Shown here one piece after another: positions 8,221 to 17,185 of a stretch of 64,000 nucleotides of DNA (position 1 is its first letter; each line of letters starts with the position of its first letter). Below the pieces are notes generated by a model. It was not told the DNA's origin. It was given only the letters and a program-made list of their open reading frames with translations, and did not search any database. The position numbers and the translations under genes are program-made. Origin of the DNA: Marinobacter salinexigens (GTDB taxonomy: Bacteria > Pseudomonadota > Gammaproteobacteria > Pseudomonadales > Oleiphilaceae); NCBI RefSeq assembly GCF_008370345.1, contig NZ_VTUU01000002.1, positions 62,001-126,000 of the forward strand, read 5' to 3'.

Positions 8221-10167
8221 TTGAAATCAGGTTTGATCAGCAAAATTATCAGTCTATCCAGGCCAGCTAAACGCGCAATATCTGTTGTGACGGATTTGTG
8301 CTTGCTCTCGCTGGCTATATGGGCTGCCTTCGCGTTGCGTTTCGAGAATCTTAATTGGTGGCCCGACAGTAAGCAGTTGATGGTTTCAGCGCTGACAATA
8401 GTGCTGACAATCGCAGCTTTTATTAAATTGGGCCTTTATCGGGCCGTTATTCGTTATCTGAGTGAACATGCATTTCTAGCGATTATGCTTGGAGTGGCGT
8501 TTTCGGGGATTTCGCTCATCGTATGTGGTTTCCTCTTTCAGGCGTTAGTTCCGCGTTCGGTGCCTGTAATCTATGGCGCCTTTGCTTTCCTGTTGGTGGC
8601 GGGTACACGCTTCACAGTGCGTGCTGTCATCGAGCAGCGTGGACGTAAGGTGAAAGATGGTGTTTTGATAGTCGGTGCCGGCCCCAAAGGCCGGCAGTTG
8701 GTATCCGCGTTGTCGCAAGGCACTGAATATCGGCCGGTTGGTTTTATTTCGACTGTGGATTCTAATCATAAATCCTTGATAGGGAACTTGCCGGTATTTT
8801 CGATTGATCATATTGAAAGGGCTGTGCGAGAACTGGGAGCTTCCAGGGTACTGCTTGCGCTGGAGGATTCGGTGCCCGTCAATCGAAAAGACCTGATGAA
8901 GGTTCTGGAAGCTTTATCAGTCCCTGTACAGACGGTACCGTCAATGTCTGAACTCGTTGCGGGTTTGGCCAGGATCAATGACATTCGTGATCTGGAGATT
9001 GAAGATCTCCTGGGACGAGATCCGGTGCGGCCGGACACAGCGATGGTTTCCTCAAGCTTGTCCGGTAAGGCTGTATTAGTCACCGGTGCCGGCGGTTCCA
9101 TTGGCTCTGAGCTCTGTCGCCAGATTCTGCGACACAAACCGAGCGCTCTGGTGTTATTTGAACAGTCTGAGTTTTCACTTTACTCGATAGAGCGAGAACT
9201 CAAGTCGATTAACCAGGTTGAAGCTCTCGGTGTATCTTTACATGCCGTTCTCGGAAGTGTGACGCACCGTCGACGTTGTGAGGCTGTGATGAAAGCATTT
9301 GGTATTCAAACTGTATACCATGCCGCAGCCTACAAACATGTTCCGTTGGTAGAGCATAACGTTATCGAGGGGGTCCAGAACAACGTATTTGGAACTCTCC
9401 ACGTGGCCGAAGCCGCGATTGCGACGGGCGTTGAACGTTTTGTCCTCATTTCAACCGACAAAGCCGTACGACCGACGAACGTGATGGGGGCATCCAAGCG
9501 CATGGCGGAACTGGTTCTGCAGGGCCTGGCCAAGCGGCAGCGTGAAACTGTTTTTTCAATGGTACGGTTTGGCAACGTGTTGGGCTCTTCAGGGTCTGTG
9601 GTCCCGTTGTTTCGCGACCAGATTCGTGACGGTGGCCCTGTTACGGTTACCCATCCGGATATTATTCGTTACTTCATGACCATACCCGAAGCCAGTCAGT
9701 TGGTACTTCAGGCTGGCAGTATGGGGCAAGGCGGTGAAGTGTTTGTGCTGGATATGGGGGAGCCGGTAAAAATTGCCGATCTCGCTCGTAAAATGATCCA
9801 TCTGATGGGCCTTGAAGAAAAAAATGAGGACAATCCAGATGGTGAGATCGAAATCATTTTTTCCGGCCTTCGCCCTGGTGAAAAGCTGTTTGAAGAGTTG
9901 CTTATAGGTGACAATCCGCAGGGAACGGCACACCCGAGAATTATGATGGCGCGGGAAGTTTCGTTGCCGTGGAGCGAAGTTGCTGAATTGTTAGAAAGCC
10001 TCTCTCGTTCGAGCCAGGCTTTTGACTGTGGGGCAGTCATTGGTTTGTTGAAAGAGGCTCGGACAGGGTATGCACCCAATGGCGAGCTTGCGGATCTGGT
10101 TTGGTGTAATAGCGGGAGTCATAAGCCAGAGGTGCCGAACGATAGCAATATCTTTCACCTGAAGTAG
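8221..10167 (+). CDS. wbpM: WbpM-like membrane nucleotide-sugar 4,6-dehydratase
   Basis: This 648-residue protein has four N-terminal membrane helices (residues about 15-125), a CoA-binding-like domain with LIVGAGPKGRQL, then a catalytic SDR domain with VLVTGAGGSIGSELCRQI and STDKAVRPTNVMGASKR, the Met-x-x-x-Lys active site of the WbpM/PglF family. These enzymes convert UDP-GlcNAc to a UDP-4-keto-6-deoxy sugar at the inner membrane. I chose TTG 8221 because AGAGG lies 8 nt upstream (8208-8212); in-frame TTG codons further upstream (8185) lack this site. It follows the phosphoglycosyl transferase closely, as wbpL-wbpM do in Pseudomonas. Confidence 0.9.
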   Translation: MKSGLISKIISLSRPAKRAISVVTDLCLLSLAIWAAFALRFENLNWWPDSKQLMVSALTIVLTIAAFIKLGLYRAVIRYLSEHAFLAIMLGVAFSGISLIVCGFLFQALVPRSVPVIYGAFAFLLVAGTRFTVRAVIEQRGRKVKDGVLIVGAGPKGRQLVSALSQGTEYRPVGFISTVDSNHKSLIGNLPVFSIDHIERAVRELGASRVLLALEDSVPVNRKDLMKVLEALSVPVQTVPSMSELVAGLARINDIRDLEIEDLLGRDPVRPDTAMVSSSLSGKAVLVTGAGGSIGSELCRQILRHKPSALVLFEQSEFSLYSIERELKSINQVEALGVSLHAVLGSVTHRRRCEAVMKAFGIQTVYHAAAYKHVPLVEHNVIEGVQNNVFGTLHVAEAAIATGVERFVLISTDKAVRPTNVMGASKRMAELVLQGLAKRQRETVFSMVRFGNVLGSSGSVVPLFRDQIRDGGPVTVTHPDIIRYFMTIPEASQLVLQAGSMGQGGEVFVLDMGEPVKIADLARKMIHLMGLEEKNEDNPDGEIEIIFSGLRPGEKLFEELLIGDNPQGTAHPRIMMAREVSLPWSEVAELLESLSRSSQAFDCGAVIGLLKEARTGYAPNGELADLVWCNSGSHKPEVPNDSNIFHLK

Positions 10168-10234
10168 AGTCTCTAGTTCAGGAATTTGTTTTGTAGGGTT
10201 GCTGTGAATCTGGACCACGGTGCTCAAAGTTTTT

Positions 10235-10258
10235 GGGGCTATAAAAGCCCCATATTTT
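10235..10258 (+). terminator. Hairpin after wbpM
   Basis: A GGGGCT (10235-10240) and AGCCCC (10246-10251) stem with a 5-nt loop lies 67 nt after the wbpM stop, followed by a T-rich run. It could end the polysaccharide transcript or attenuate into the next gene, whose GGAGG ribosome site begins immediately afterwards. Confidence 0.45.
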
Positions 10259-10268
10259 TGGAGGTAAA

Positions 10269-11531
10269 ATGAAAAAAATCGCGGTTGTCGGCCTTGGGTA
10301 CGTTGGTCTGCCTTTGGCAGCGGCATTCGGTGAAAAGCGTGACGTGGTGGGCTTCGATATTAATGCGAAGCGCATTAACGAACTAAGGAAGGGTATCGAT
10401 TTCACACGTGAGGTGTCCGGTGAAGAACTGGCGGCCGCCAAGGGACTGTCATTTTCCGAGACGGTAGAGGGCATTTCAGAGTGTCAGATTTATATCGTAA
10501 CTGTTCCAACGCCCATTGATGAATTCAAGACGCCCGACCTTACTCCGCTGATAAAAGCCAGTGAAACGGTTGGTAAGGTACTGAACAAGGGTGACATTGT
10601 TATCTATGAATCCACAGTATACCCGGGAGCTACCGAAGAAGTTTGCGTTCCGGTCCTGGAGCGCGTTTCTGGCCTGACGTTCAACTCAGACTTCTACGCG
10701 GGTTATAGCCCTGAACGTATTAATCCGGGCGATAAGGAACACCGGGTAACGACCATCAAGAAAGTTACATCCGGCTCTACACCGACTATTGCTGATGAAG
10801 TGGATGCCCTGTACGCAGGTATCATTACAGCTGGGACCCACAAAGCCAGCTCTATTAAAGTGGCCGAGGCCGCGAAGGTTATTGAGAACACTCAGCGAGA
10901 TCTGAACATTGCTCTGATGAATGAACTATCGATGATCTTTGCCCGGTTGAATATCGATACTCATGAAGTGCTGGCGGCTGCGGGCACTAAATGGAATTTC
11001 CTACCATTCAAGCCAGGCCTGGTTGGCGGGCACTGTATTGGTGTCGATCCTTACTACCTGACCCACAAGGCGCAGGCGATCGGCTACCACCCTGAGATTA
11101 TCCTTGCCGGGCGCCGTGTCAATGACAACATGGGCCCTTATGCTGCTGCAGAGCTAGTTAAAGCTATGATCAAGTCTGGGAAAGCGGTTGCGAACTCGAA
11201 GGTTTTGGTCATGGGACTCACGTTCAAAGAGAACTGTCCAGATCTGCGCAATACCCGGGTTATTGATGTCATCAAGGAGCTCGAGGATTATGGCTGTTCA
11301 GTAGATGTCACTGATTGTTGGGCAGATGCGGCTGAAGCAGAGGAGGAATACGACATTGCACTGAAAGCTTCTCCCGATGTAAGTGCATACGATGCCTTGG
11401 TCCTTGCTGTACCTCACCAAGAGTATGCCGGAATGTCTGCGCAGGAGCTGCGTGGTTATCTTAAGCCCGACGGCGTCTTGTTTGATTTGAAAGCTGTTTT
11501 GCCCCTGGGGGATGCGGACCTTAGGCTGTAA
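10269..11531 (+). CDS. tviB: TviB/WbpA-like UDP-N-acetylhexosamine 6-dehydrogenase
   Basis: This 420-residue protein is a UDP-sugar dehydrogenase of the Vi-antigen TviB group, oxidising the C6 hydroxyl of a UDP-HexNAc to a uronic acid with two NAD. It shows the N-terminal [12 protein letters not shown] Rossmann motif, [24 protein letters not shown], and the active site [12 protein letters not shown] with the catalytic Cys. The C-terminal domain contains [17 protein letters not shown] 10269 is preceded by GGAGG. It precedes pseB by 71 nt. UDP-GlcNAc is the usual substrate of this group; the uronate product would go to the O-unit or capsule, not to the Pse pathway. Confidence 0.9.
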   Translation: MKKIAVVGLGYVGLPLAAAFGEKRDVVGFDINAKRINELRKGIDFTREVSGEELAAAKGLSFSETVEGISECQIYIVTVPTPIDEFKTPDLTPLIKASETVGKVLNKGDIVIYESTVYPGATEEVCVPVLERVSGLTFNSDFYAGYSPERINPGDKEHRVTTIKKVTSGSTPTIADEVDALYAGIITAGTHKASSIKVAEAAKVIENTQRDLNIALMNELSMIFARLNIDTHEVLAAAGTKWNFLPFKPGLVGGHCIGVDPYYLTHKAQAIGYHPEIILAGRRVNDNMGPYAAAELVKAMIKSGKAVANSKVLVMGLTFKENCPDLRNTRVIDVIKELEDYGCSVDVTDCWADAAEAEEEYDIALKASPDVSAYDALVLAVPHQEYAGMSAQELRGYLKPDGVLFDLKAVLPLGDADLRL

Positions 11532-11602
11532 ATCCGACCGGCCAGTTCGAATCTTGATGGTAAATTAGAGAACTAATATCAAAATTACCGGTTCCTTTTC
11601 AT

Positions 11603-12601
11603 ATGTTTAACAACAGCTCCATTCTGGTTACAGGCGGTACGGGTTCTTTCGGCCACACCTTCGTCCCGATGCTTCTGGAAAAGTACAATCCGAAGAAGGT
11701 AATCATCTTCTCCCGAGATGAAATGAAACAGTGGGAGATGGCCAAGAAGTTCGCGGGGGATCAACGGGTCCGCTTCTTTATTGGTGACGTTCGTGATAAG
11801 GACCGTTTGTACCGCGCTCTTGATGGTGTCGATTACGTAGTCCATGCCGCTGCCACAAAGATTGTGCCTACGGCTGAGTACAACCCGTTTGAATGCATCA
11901 AGACCAATATCAACGGCGCGATGAACCTTATCGATGCCTGTATAGACAAGGGGGTTAAACGGGTCGTTGCTCTCTCTACGGACAAGGCAAGTAGTCCAAT
12001 TAACCTCTACGGAGCCACGAAACTCGCCTCGGATAAGCTATTTGTATCCGGAAACTCCTACGCTGGCGGACATGAAACACGATTTGCTGTCGTGCGGTAC
12101 GGCAATGTCATGGGTTCTCGGGGCTCGGTTATTCCCTTTTTTATGTCGGTTAAAGACAACGGAGTTCTGCCCATTACCGACGAACGTATGACCCGTTTCA
12201 TGATTTCCCTGGAAGAGGGTGTGGAACTGGTCTGGCATGCGTTTGAAGATATGGAAGGTGGCGAAATTTATGTCAAGAAGATCCCATCCATGAAGGTGAC
12301 GGATCTTGCCCGTGTTGTTGCCCCGGAAGCTTCCCACGAAATTGTAGGCATCAGGCCGGGAGAGAAGCTCCATGAGCAGATGATTGGTGCTGAAGATTCT
12401 TATTACACCTACGAGTATCCGGAGCATTTCAAGATCTTGCCTGCTATCCACGATTGGAGCGCCGATGCGGCGAGGATCAAGGATGGGAAAAAGGTTCCGG
12501 AGGGGTTTGTCTACTCCAGTGACAACAACACCGAGTGGATGAAGGATGAGGAGTTGCAGCGCTGGATTGATGCCAACCGGGAAAAAATCGGGAGTATCTG
12601 A
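11603..12601 (+). CDS. pseB: PseB, UDP-GlcNAc 4,6-dehydratase (inverting)
   Basis: PseB makes the first step to pseudaminic acid: UDP-GlcNAc to the 4-keto-6-deoxy-L-arabino sugar. The 332 residues match family length. The N-terminus has ILVTGGTGSFGHTFVP, then FSRDEMKQWEM and RFFIGDVRD, all hallmarks of PseB, and the active site STDKASSPINLYGATK has the YxxxK Tyr and Lys plus the upstream Asp. The C-terminus contains GIRPGEKLHEQMI. The enzyme is cytoplasmic. It opens a tight pseB-C-F-G-H-I run in which neighbours touch or overlap, suggesting one operon and coupled translation. Confidence 0.97.
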   Translation: MFNNSSILVTGGTGSFGHTFVPMLLEKYNPKKVIIFSRDEMKQWEMAKKFAGDQRVRFFIGDVRDKDRLYRALDGVDYVVHAAATKIVPTAEYNPFECIKTNINGAMNLIDACIDKGVKRVVALSTDKASSPINLYGATKLASDKLFVSGNSYAGGHETRFAVVRYGNVMGSRGSVIPFFMSVKDNGVLPITDERMTRFMISLEEGVELVWHAFEDMEGGEIYVKKIPSMKVTDLARVVAPEASHEIVGIRPGEKLHEQMIGAEDSYYTYEYPEHFKILPAIHDWSADAARIKDGKKVPEGFVYSSDNNTEWMKDEELQRWIDANREKIGSI

Positions 12602-12604
12602 TTG

Positions 12605-13765
12605 ATGATCCCATACGGGCGCCAGGAAATTACCCAGCAGGATATTGATGCTGTTGTTGACGTTCTGAAATCGGATTTTCTGACTCAGGGACCGAAAGTG
12701 CCTGAGTTTGAGGCGAAAGTCGCCGAACATGTGGGCGCCCGCTTCGGTATCGCGGTGAACAGCGCAACCTCGGCATTGCATATTGCGTGTGCCGCTTTGG
12801 GGTTAGGTGAAGGGGACTACCTGTGGACGTCCCCGGTAACGTTTGTTGCTTCTGCAAACTGCGGGCTTTATTGCGGTGCCCGGATCGACTTCGTAGACAT
12901 TGACCCTCGCACCTATAACCTGTGTCCGGATGCCCTGGAAAAGAAGTTGATCCAGGCTCGCTCTGAAGGGCGCCTGCCAAAGATCGTTGTGACGGTTCAT
13001 CTTTGCGGCCAGTCATGCGACATGGAGAGGATCAAAGCGCTTTCTGACGAATATGGGTTCCGAATCGTCGAAGACGCTTCCCACGCCATTGGCGGTAAAT
13101 ATCAGGGTGAGTTCGTCGGCAACGGGCGATACAGCGATATTACGGTCTTTAGCTTTCATCCCGTCAAAATTGTAACGACCGCTGAAGGCGGCCTTGCAGT
13201 CACCAACAATCCGGATTTGGCCAGTAAGATGGAGTTACTGCGTAGCCACGGCGTGACTCGAGATCCTGCGCTGATGACACATGAGCCGGATGGTCCCTGG
13301 TATTACCAGCAGGTCGGCCTTGGATTTAATTATCGGATGACGGAACTTCAGGCAGCCCTTGGCGTTAGCCAGATGGAGCGGCTTGATGACTTTGTGTCGC
13401 GCCGCCATAAGCTGGCCCGGCGGTACGATGAACTCTTGGCTGATTTGCCGGTGGTAACGCCATGGCAGCATCCGGATTCCTATTCGGGTCTGCACCTCTA
13501 TGTGATACGTCTCAAATTGGGTGAGCTTGGTGTGAGTCACCGTCAGGCCTTCGAATCTCTGAGGGATCAAGGCGTCGGAGTGAATTTACATTATATTCCG
13601 GTTCACACCCAGCCATACTACGAGTCCATGGGGTTCTCTGCAGATGATTTTCCGGAGGCAATGCAATATTACCGTGAGGCCATTAGCATCCCGATGTTTC
13701 ACGGTCTGACGTTTGAGCAGCAGGACGAAGTGGTCGAAGCTCTCAAGCGAGCACTGACTTTATGA
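12605..13765 (+). CDS. pseC: PseC, UDP-4-amino-sugar aminotransferase
   Basis: PseC is a PLP-dependent aminotransferase that aminates C4 of the PseB product, using glutamate. The 386-residue protein begins MIPYGRQEIT and carries the family block SAVNSATSALHIAC-like sequence near residue 60, EDASHAIGG, and FSFHPVKIVTTAEGG with the Schiff-base Lys. ATG 12605 is preferred over the adjacent TTG 12602. The gene begins three bases after the pseB stop and its own stop overlaps pseF. Fold type I (DegT/DnrJ/EryC1) family assignment is secure, and the PseC assignment follows from both motifs and context. Confidence 0.95.
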   Translation: MIPYGRQEITQQDIDAVVDVLKSDFLTQGPKVPEFEAKVAEHVGARFGIAVNSATSALHIACAALGLGEGDYLWTSPVTFVASANCGLYCGARIDFVDIDPRTYNLCPDALEKKLIQARSEGRLPKIVVTVHLCGQSCDMERIKALSDEYGFRIVEDASHAIGGKYQGEFVGNGRYSDITVFSFHPVKIVTTAEGGLAVTNNPDLASKMELLRSHGVTRDPALMTHEPDGPWYYQQVGLGFNYRMTELQAALGVSQMERLDDFVSRRHKLARRYDELLADLPVVTPWQHPDSYSGLHLYVIRLKLGELGVSHRQAFESLRDQGVGVNLHYIPVHTQPYYESMGFSADDFPEAMQYYREAISIPMFHGLTFEQQDEVVEALKRALTL

Positions 13766-14463
13766 AGCTTGCGATCATTCCTGCAAGGGGAGGGAGCAAG
13801 CGAATCCCGGGAAAGAATATCCTGGATTTCTCCGGCAAACCGATGATCGCCTGGTCGATCGAAGCTGCACTGGAAAGTGGGTGCTTTGATGAGGTGATTG
13901 TCTCCACGGACGATGAGCAAATTGCTGACGTAGCTCGCTCATTTGGAGCAACTACGCCCTTTAGAAGGCCGGATAGCCTCGCTGACGACTACACCGGCAC
14001 CCTGCCGGTTATCAAGCATGCTGTTGAGTGGTTCTTAGCGACAGGTAAGCCGGTAGATCGGGCGTGTTGTATCTATGCCACTGCCCCTTTTATCACTGCG
14101 GCTGATATTCAGAAAGGTGAGCAAACGCTGCTGAAGTCTGGCGCCAGTTATGCGTTTTCTGTGACAACCTACGCTTTTCCAATCCAGAGGGCACTCCGGC
14201 TGCTTGAAGGTGAACGCATTGCCATGATGGACCCTCAGCAATTTTCTACACGTTCTCAGGATCTGGAAGAAGCATGGCATGATGCCGGTCAGTTTTATTG
14301 GGGGACGGCTGAGGCGTGGCGAGCGGAGCGGGTGATATTCGGACAAGACTCTGTTGCTGTGCCGATTCCCAGGTATCGCGTTCAGGATGTTGATACGTTG
14401 GAGGATTGGGAATCTGCTGAGTATCTGTTTGACGCTGTCAGGGCTCGGTCGAGGAATAACTGA
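13762..14463 (+). CDS. pseF: PseF, CMP-pseudaminic acid cytidylyltransferase
   Basis: PseF activates pseudaminic acid with CTP to CMP-Pse, the donor used by glycosyltransferases. The 233 residues begin KLAIIPARGGSKRIPGKN, the CTP-binding signature shared with NeuA, followed by ILDFSGKPMIAWSIEAA and STDDEQIADVA. RFRVQDVDTLEDWE-like sequence at the C-terminus is also characteristic. The ATG overlaps the pseC stop (ATGA). The order here is B-C-F-G-H-I, so the last enzymatic step is encoded before steps 3-5. It acts in the cytoplasm. Confidence 0.95.
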   Translation: MKLAIIPARGGSKRIPGKNILDFSGKPMIAWSIEAALESGCFDEVIVSTDDEQIADVARSFGATTPFRRPDSLADDYTGTLPVIKHAVEWFLATGKPVDRACCIYATAPFITAADIQKGEQTLLKSGASYAFSVTTYAFPIQRALRLLEGERIAMMDPQQFSTRSQDLEEAWHDAGQFYWGTAEAWRAERVIFGQDSVAVPIPRYRVQDVDTLEDWESAEYLFDAVRARSRNN

Positions 14464-14464
14464 A

Positions 14465-15568
14465 GTGGCCAGGTTCGGTTTCCGTGTGGATGCGTCATCA
14501 CAGATTGGTTCTGGTCATGTTATGCGTTGCCTCACATTGGCAGACGTTTTGATGGAACGGGGCGTGACATGTCTCTTCATCATGAGAAAGCATCCAGGTC
14601 ATCTGCAACAGCAAGTATTGGATAGTGGGCATGATGTCATCATGCTTCCCGAACCCTCCGTGCTTGCTGAAAACGATAACGCTGATGAGTCTTCAGCCCA
14701 TGCTTCCTGGTTGGGTGTAGGCTGGGATACAGATGCTCGGGAAACTCTTGAATCTATTGCTTCAGATACACTCGACTTTCTTGTCGTCGATCACTATGCA
14801 CTGGACTATCGTTGGGAATCCTTTGTTTCGCAATCGGTCGGTCATTTGATGGTCATTGATGATCTTGCGGACCGTAAACACGAATGCGATGTTCTGTTGG
14901 ATCAGAATCTGGGGCGGGAAACCTCGGATTATGGATCGTTAGTACCCTCCGCAACGACAAAGCTGATTGGAGCTCGCTACGCTCTTCTACGCCCCGAATT
15001 CAAACTCGCAAGGCGGCGCAGTCTGGCAGCGAGGACGCACCGAGAGCCCTGTTCGCTATTCGTGTCCATGGGGGGCGTGGATCGCGAGAATGTTACAGCC
15101 AACGTACTGCATATAATTGAGGGTATTGCTGAGCTTTCCGGGTGGAATGTAACAGTTGTTTTGGGAAGCGCTTGCCCTCATGTGGCGTCAGTCAGTGGTT
15201 TGGCAGAGACTATGAGTTTGAAGACTCGGGTCATTGTGAATGCTGGCAACATGTCAGAGCTAATGACGGAGGCAGATTTGGCCATCGGTGCTGCCGGTGG
15301 CTCCGCCTGGGAGCGCTGTTGTTTGGGATTACCCGCTTTGTTGGTTGTTATGGCCGAAAACCAGAGGCAGGGGACGCACTCCCTTGAGTCTCTGGGAGCG
15401 GCGCTATCGGTAGGGGCTCCATATGAAATCGGCGGGACACTGGCTCCTTCGCTACGACAAGCCCTTGTACCGGGTGAGTTGGCCCGTATGAGTGGGATTG
15501 CTGCAGGTGTATGCGATGGCAATGGGGCTGACAGGGTCGTTGATGTTCTGATGAAGGCGATAGCATGA
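14465..15568 (+). CDS. pseG: PseG, UDP-sugar hydrolase
   Basis: PseG removes UDP from the 2,4-diacetamido sugar, giving the free hexose condensed by PseI. It is a GT-B-like nucleotidase. I place the start at GTG 14465, because GAGGA (14451-14455) lies 9 nt upstream and the protein then begins MARFGFRVDASSQIGSGHVM, the family N-terminus with the GxGH motif. A longer in-frame extension into pseF is possible but lacks support. The 367-residue product includes IDDLADRKHECDVLLDQN and GAAGGSAWERCCLGLP. It touches pseF and overlaps pseH. Confidence 0.92.
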   Translation: MARFGFRVDASSQIGSGHVMRCLTLADVLMERGVTCLFIMRKHPGHLQQQVLDSGHDVIMLPEPSVLAENDNADESSAHASWLGVGWDTDARETLESIASDTLDFLVVDHYALDYRWESFVSQSVGHLMVIDDLADRKHECDVLLDQNLGRETSDYGSLVPSATTKLIGARYALLRPEFKLARRRSLAARTHREPCSLFVSMGGVDRENVTANVLHIIEGIAELSGWNVTVVLGSACPHVASVSGLAETMSLKTRVIVNAGNMSELMTEADLAIGAAGGSAWERCCLGLPALLVVMAENQRQGTHSLESLGAALSVGAPYEIGGTLAPSLRQALVPGELARMSGIAAGVCDGNGADRVVDVLMKAIA

Positions 15569-16092
15569 TGCAAAAACGGCTGCGCCCTATGAATCGGGAG
15601 GATTTGCCTCAGGTACTTAATTGGCGTAATCACCCGGATGTGCGCCAGTTCATGTATACAAGCCACGTCATTACTCCAGAAGAGCATGCCCGATGGTATG
15701 CCCGAATGAGTTGCCAGGAAGGGATCTGGTTATTGATATTTGAGGTTGGCGCAGTGGCAAAAGGCTTCGTCAATATCTCGAGGACGCGATGTCAGCATGT
15801 GGCAGACTGGGGTTTCTATCTTTCACCGGACTCGGAGAAAGGTACGGGAAAGCTATTGGGGCGCGCAGTACTTGAGTATGCATTCGATGAACTGGGGTTA
15901 CACAAGCTTTGCGGACAGGCACTGGGATTCAATGAGCGCTCAATTCGGTTTCATGAGCGGCTTGGCTTTAATCGCGAGGGTGTTCTCCGTGATCAGCATT
16001 GTGATGGGAACGGCTTCCATGATGTTGTTTGTTTTGGACTGCTCTCTTCAGAGTGGCGATGTGGTAATAGACAAAGGGAGGGCCATCAATGA
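15565..16092 (+). CDS. pseH: PseH, N-acetyltransferase
   Basis: PseH is a GNAT-family enzyme that N-acetylates C4 of the PseC product with acetyl-CoA. The 175 residues include WRNHPDVRQFMYTSH near the start, typical of PseH, WGFYLSPDSEKGTG spanning the acetyl-CoA pyrophosphate loop, and FNERSIRFHERLGF near the C-terminus. The ATG overlaps the pseG stop and the stop overlaps the pseI start, so it is embedded in the operon. Function is supported mainly by context plus GNAT motifs, since GNAT proteins alone are hard to assign. Confidence 0.92.
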   Translation: MMQKRLRPMNREDLPQVLNWRNHPDVRQFMYTSHVITPEEHARWYARMSCQEGIWLLIFEVGAVAKGFVNISRTRCQHVADWGFYLSPDSEKGTGKLLGRAVLEYAFDELGLHKLCGQALGFNERSIRFHERLGFNREGVLRDQHCDGNGFHDVVCFGLLSSEWRCGNRQREGHQ

Positions 16093-17141
16093 CTGACTCT
16101 AAAATCGTTATCAATGGTCGTGAGATATCTCAGGCGCAGCCTCCGTACGTGATCGCAGAATTGTCGGCGAACCACAATGGCAGGTTGGAAACCGCCATGC
16201 AGATTATTGACGAAGCTGTTAGAGCGGGAGCGGATGCTGTCAAGCTCCAAACCTACCGACCAGATACGATCACTTTGAATTCGGACGCACCGGATTTCAG
16301 GATTGAAGGCGGCTTGTGGGATGGGCGAACACTTTATGAGCTCTATGAAGAAGCTCATATGCCGTGGGAATGGCATAAGCCTCTTTTCGAGCATGCAAAA
16401 GAACGCGGAATTACTATTTTCAGTTCACCGTTCGACCGAACTGCCGTAGATCTGCTGGAAGATTTGGGGGCCCCTGCCTATAAGATTGCCTCGTTTGAGG
16501 CGGTGGATCTTCCGTTGATCGAGTACGTTGCCAAAACTGGAAAGCCGATGATTATTTCCACTGGCATGGCTGATGCCGAGGAAATTCAGGAGGCAATCGA
16601 CGCCGCGAAGGGTGCTGGCTGTACCCAGTTGGCTATCTTGCACTGCGTGAGTGGCTACCCTGCACCTGCTGAGGATTACAACCTGCGAACGTTGGTTGAT
16701 ATGCAGCGGAGGTTCGGTCTGGTGATGGGCCTGTCTGACCACACACTCGATAACACTACCGCGATTGCAAGTGTTGTTCTCGGCGCATCCATTATAGAGA
16801 AACACTTTACTCTTGATCGCTCTGGCGGTGGTCCGGATGACAGCTTCTCTCTTGAGCCTACGGATATGTTGGCGTTGTGTCGGGACAGTAAAACTGCCTG
16901 GAAAGCGTTGGGGCAGGTGGATTATGGAAGAAAGTCGAGTGAGCAGGGTAACGCCCAGTTTCGACGATCTTTGTACTTTGTGAATGATATTGCCGAAGGT
17001 TCAGTGATCAAACCGGGTGATGTGCGGAGTGTCAGGCCCGGGTTTGGTTTGCCTCCCAAATTTTTAAACAAGGTTATCGGCAAGGTCGCCACACGTGACC
17101 TCAAACAAAACACCCCGGTAAACGAAGACGACTTCTGTTGA
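16089..17141 (+). CDS. pseI: PseI, pseudaminic acid synthase
   Basis: PseI condenses the PseG product with phosphoenolpyruvate to make pseudaminic acid. The 350 residues contain the NeuB TIM-barrel start PPYVIAELSANHNGRLE, KLQTYRPDTITL, FSSPFDRTAVDLLE, HCVSGYPAP and EKHFTLDRSGGGPDD. The C-terminal SAF (antifreeze-like) domain from about residue 290 starts near RRSLYFVNDIAEG. The ATG overlaps the pseH stop. It is the last gene of the Pse run; the next gene starts 45 nt later. The Pse rather than sialic or legionaminic acid assignment follows from the presence of pseB, pseC, pseG and pseH. Confidence 0.96.
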   Translation: MTDSKIVINGREISQAQPPYVIAELSANHNGRLETAMQIIDEAVRAGADAVKLQTYRPDTITLNSDAPDFRIEGGLWDGRTLYELYEEAHMPWEWHKPLFEHAKERGITIFSSPFDRTAVDLLEDLGAPAYKIASFEAVDLPLIEYVAKTGKPMIISTGMADAEEIQEAIDAAKGAGCTQLAILHCVSGYPAPAEDYNLRTLVDMQRRFGLVMGLSDHTLDNTTAIASVVLGASIIEKHFTLDRSGGGPDDSFSLEPTDMLALCRDSKTAWKALGQVDYGRKSSEQGNAQFRRSLYFVNDIAEGSVIKPGDVRSVRPGFGLPPKFLNKVIGKVATRDLKQNTPVNEDDFC

Positions 17142-17185
17142 TCCTTTAAATAAGGATTGTTCCGGGCAAACAAGGATGTTCGTCC

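Noticed and set aside
14354-14464. Extended N-terminus of pseG overlapping pseF
   Set aside because: GTG 14465 has GAGGA at the right distance and matches the family start.
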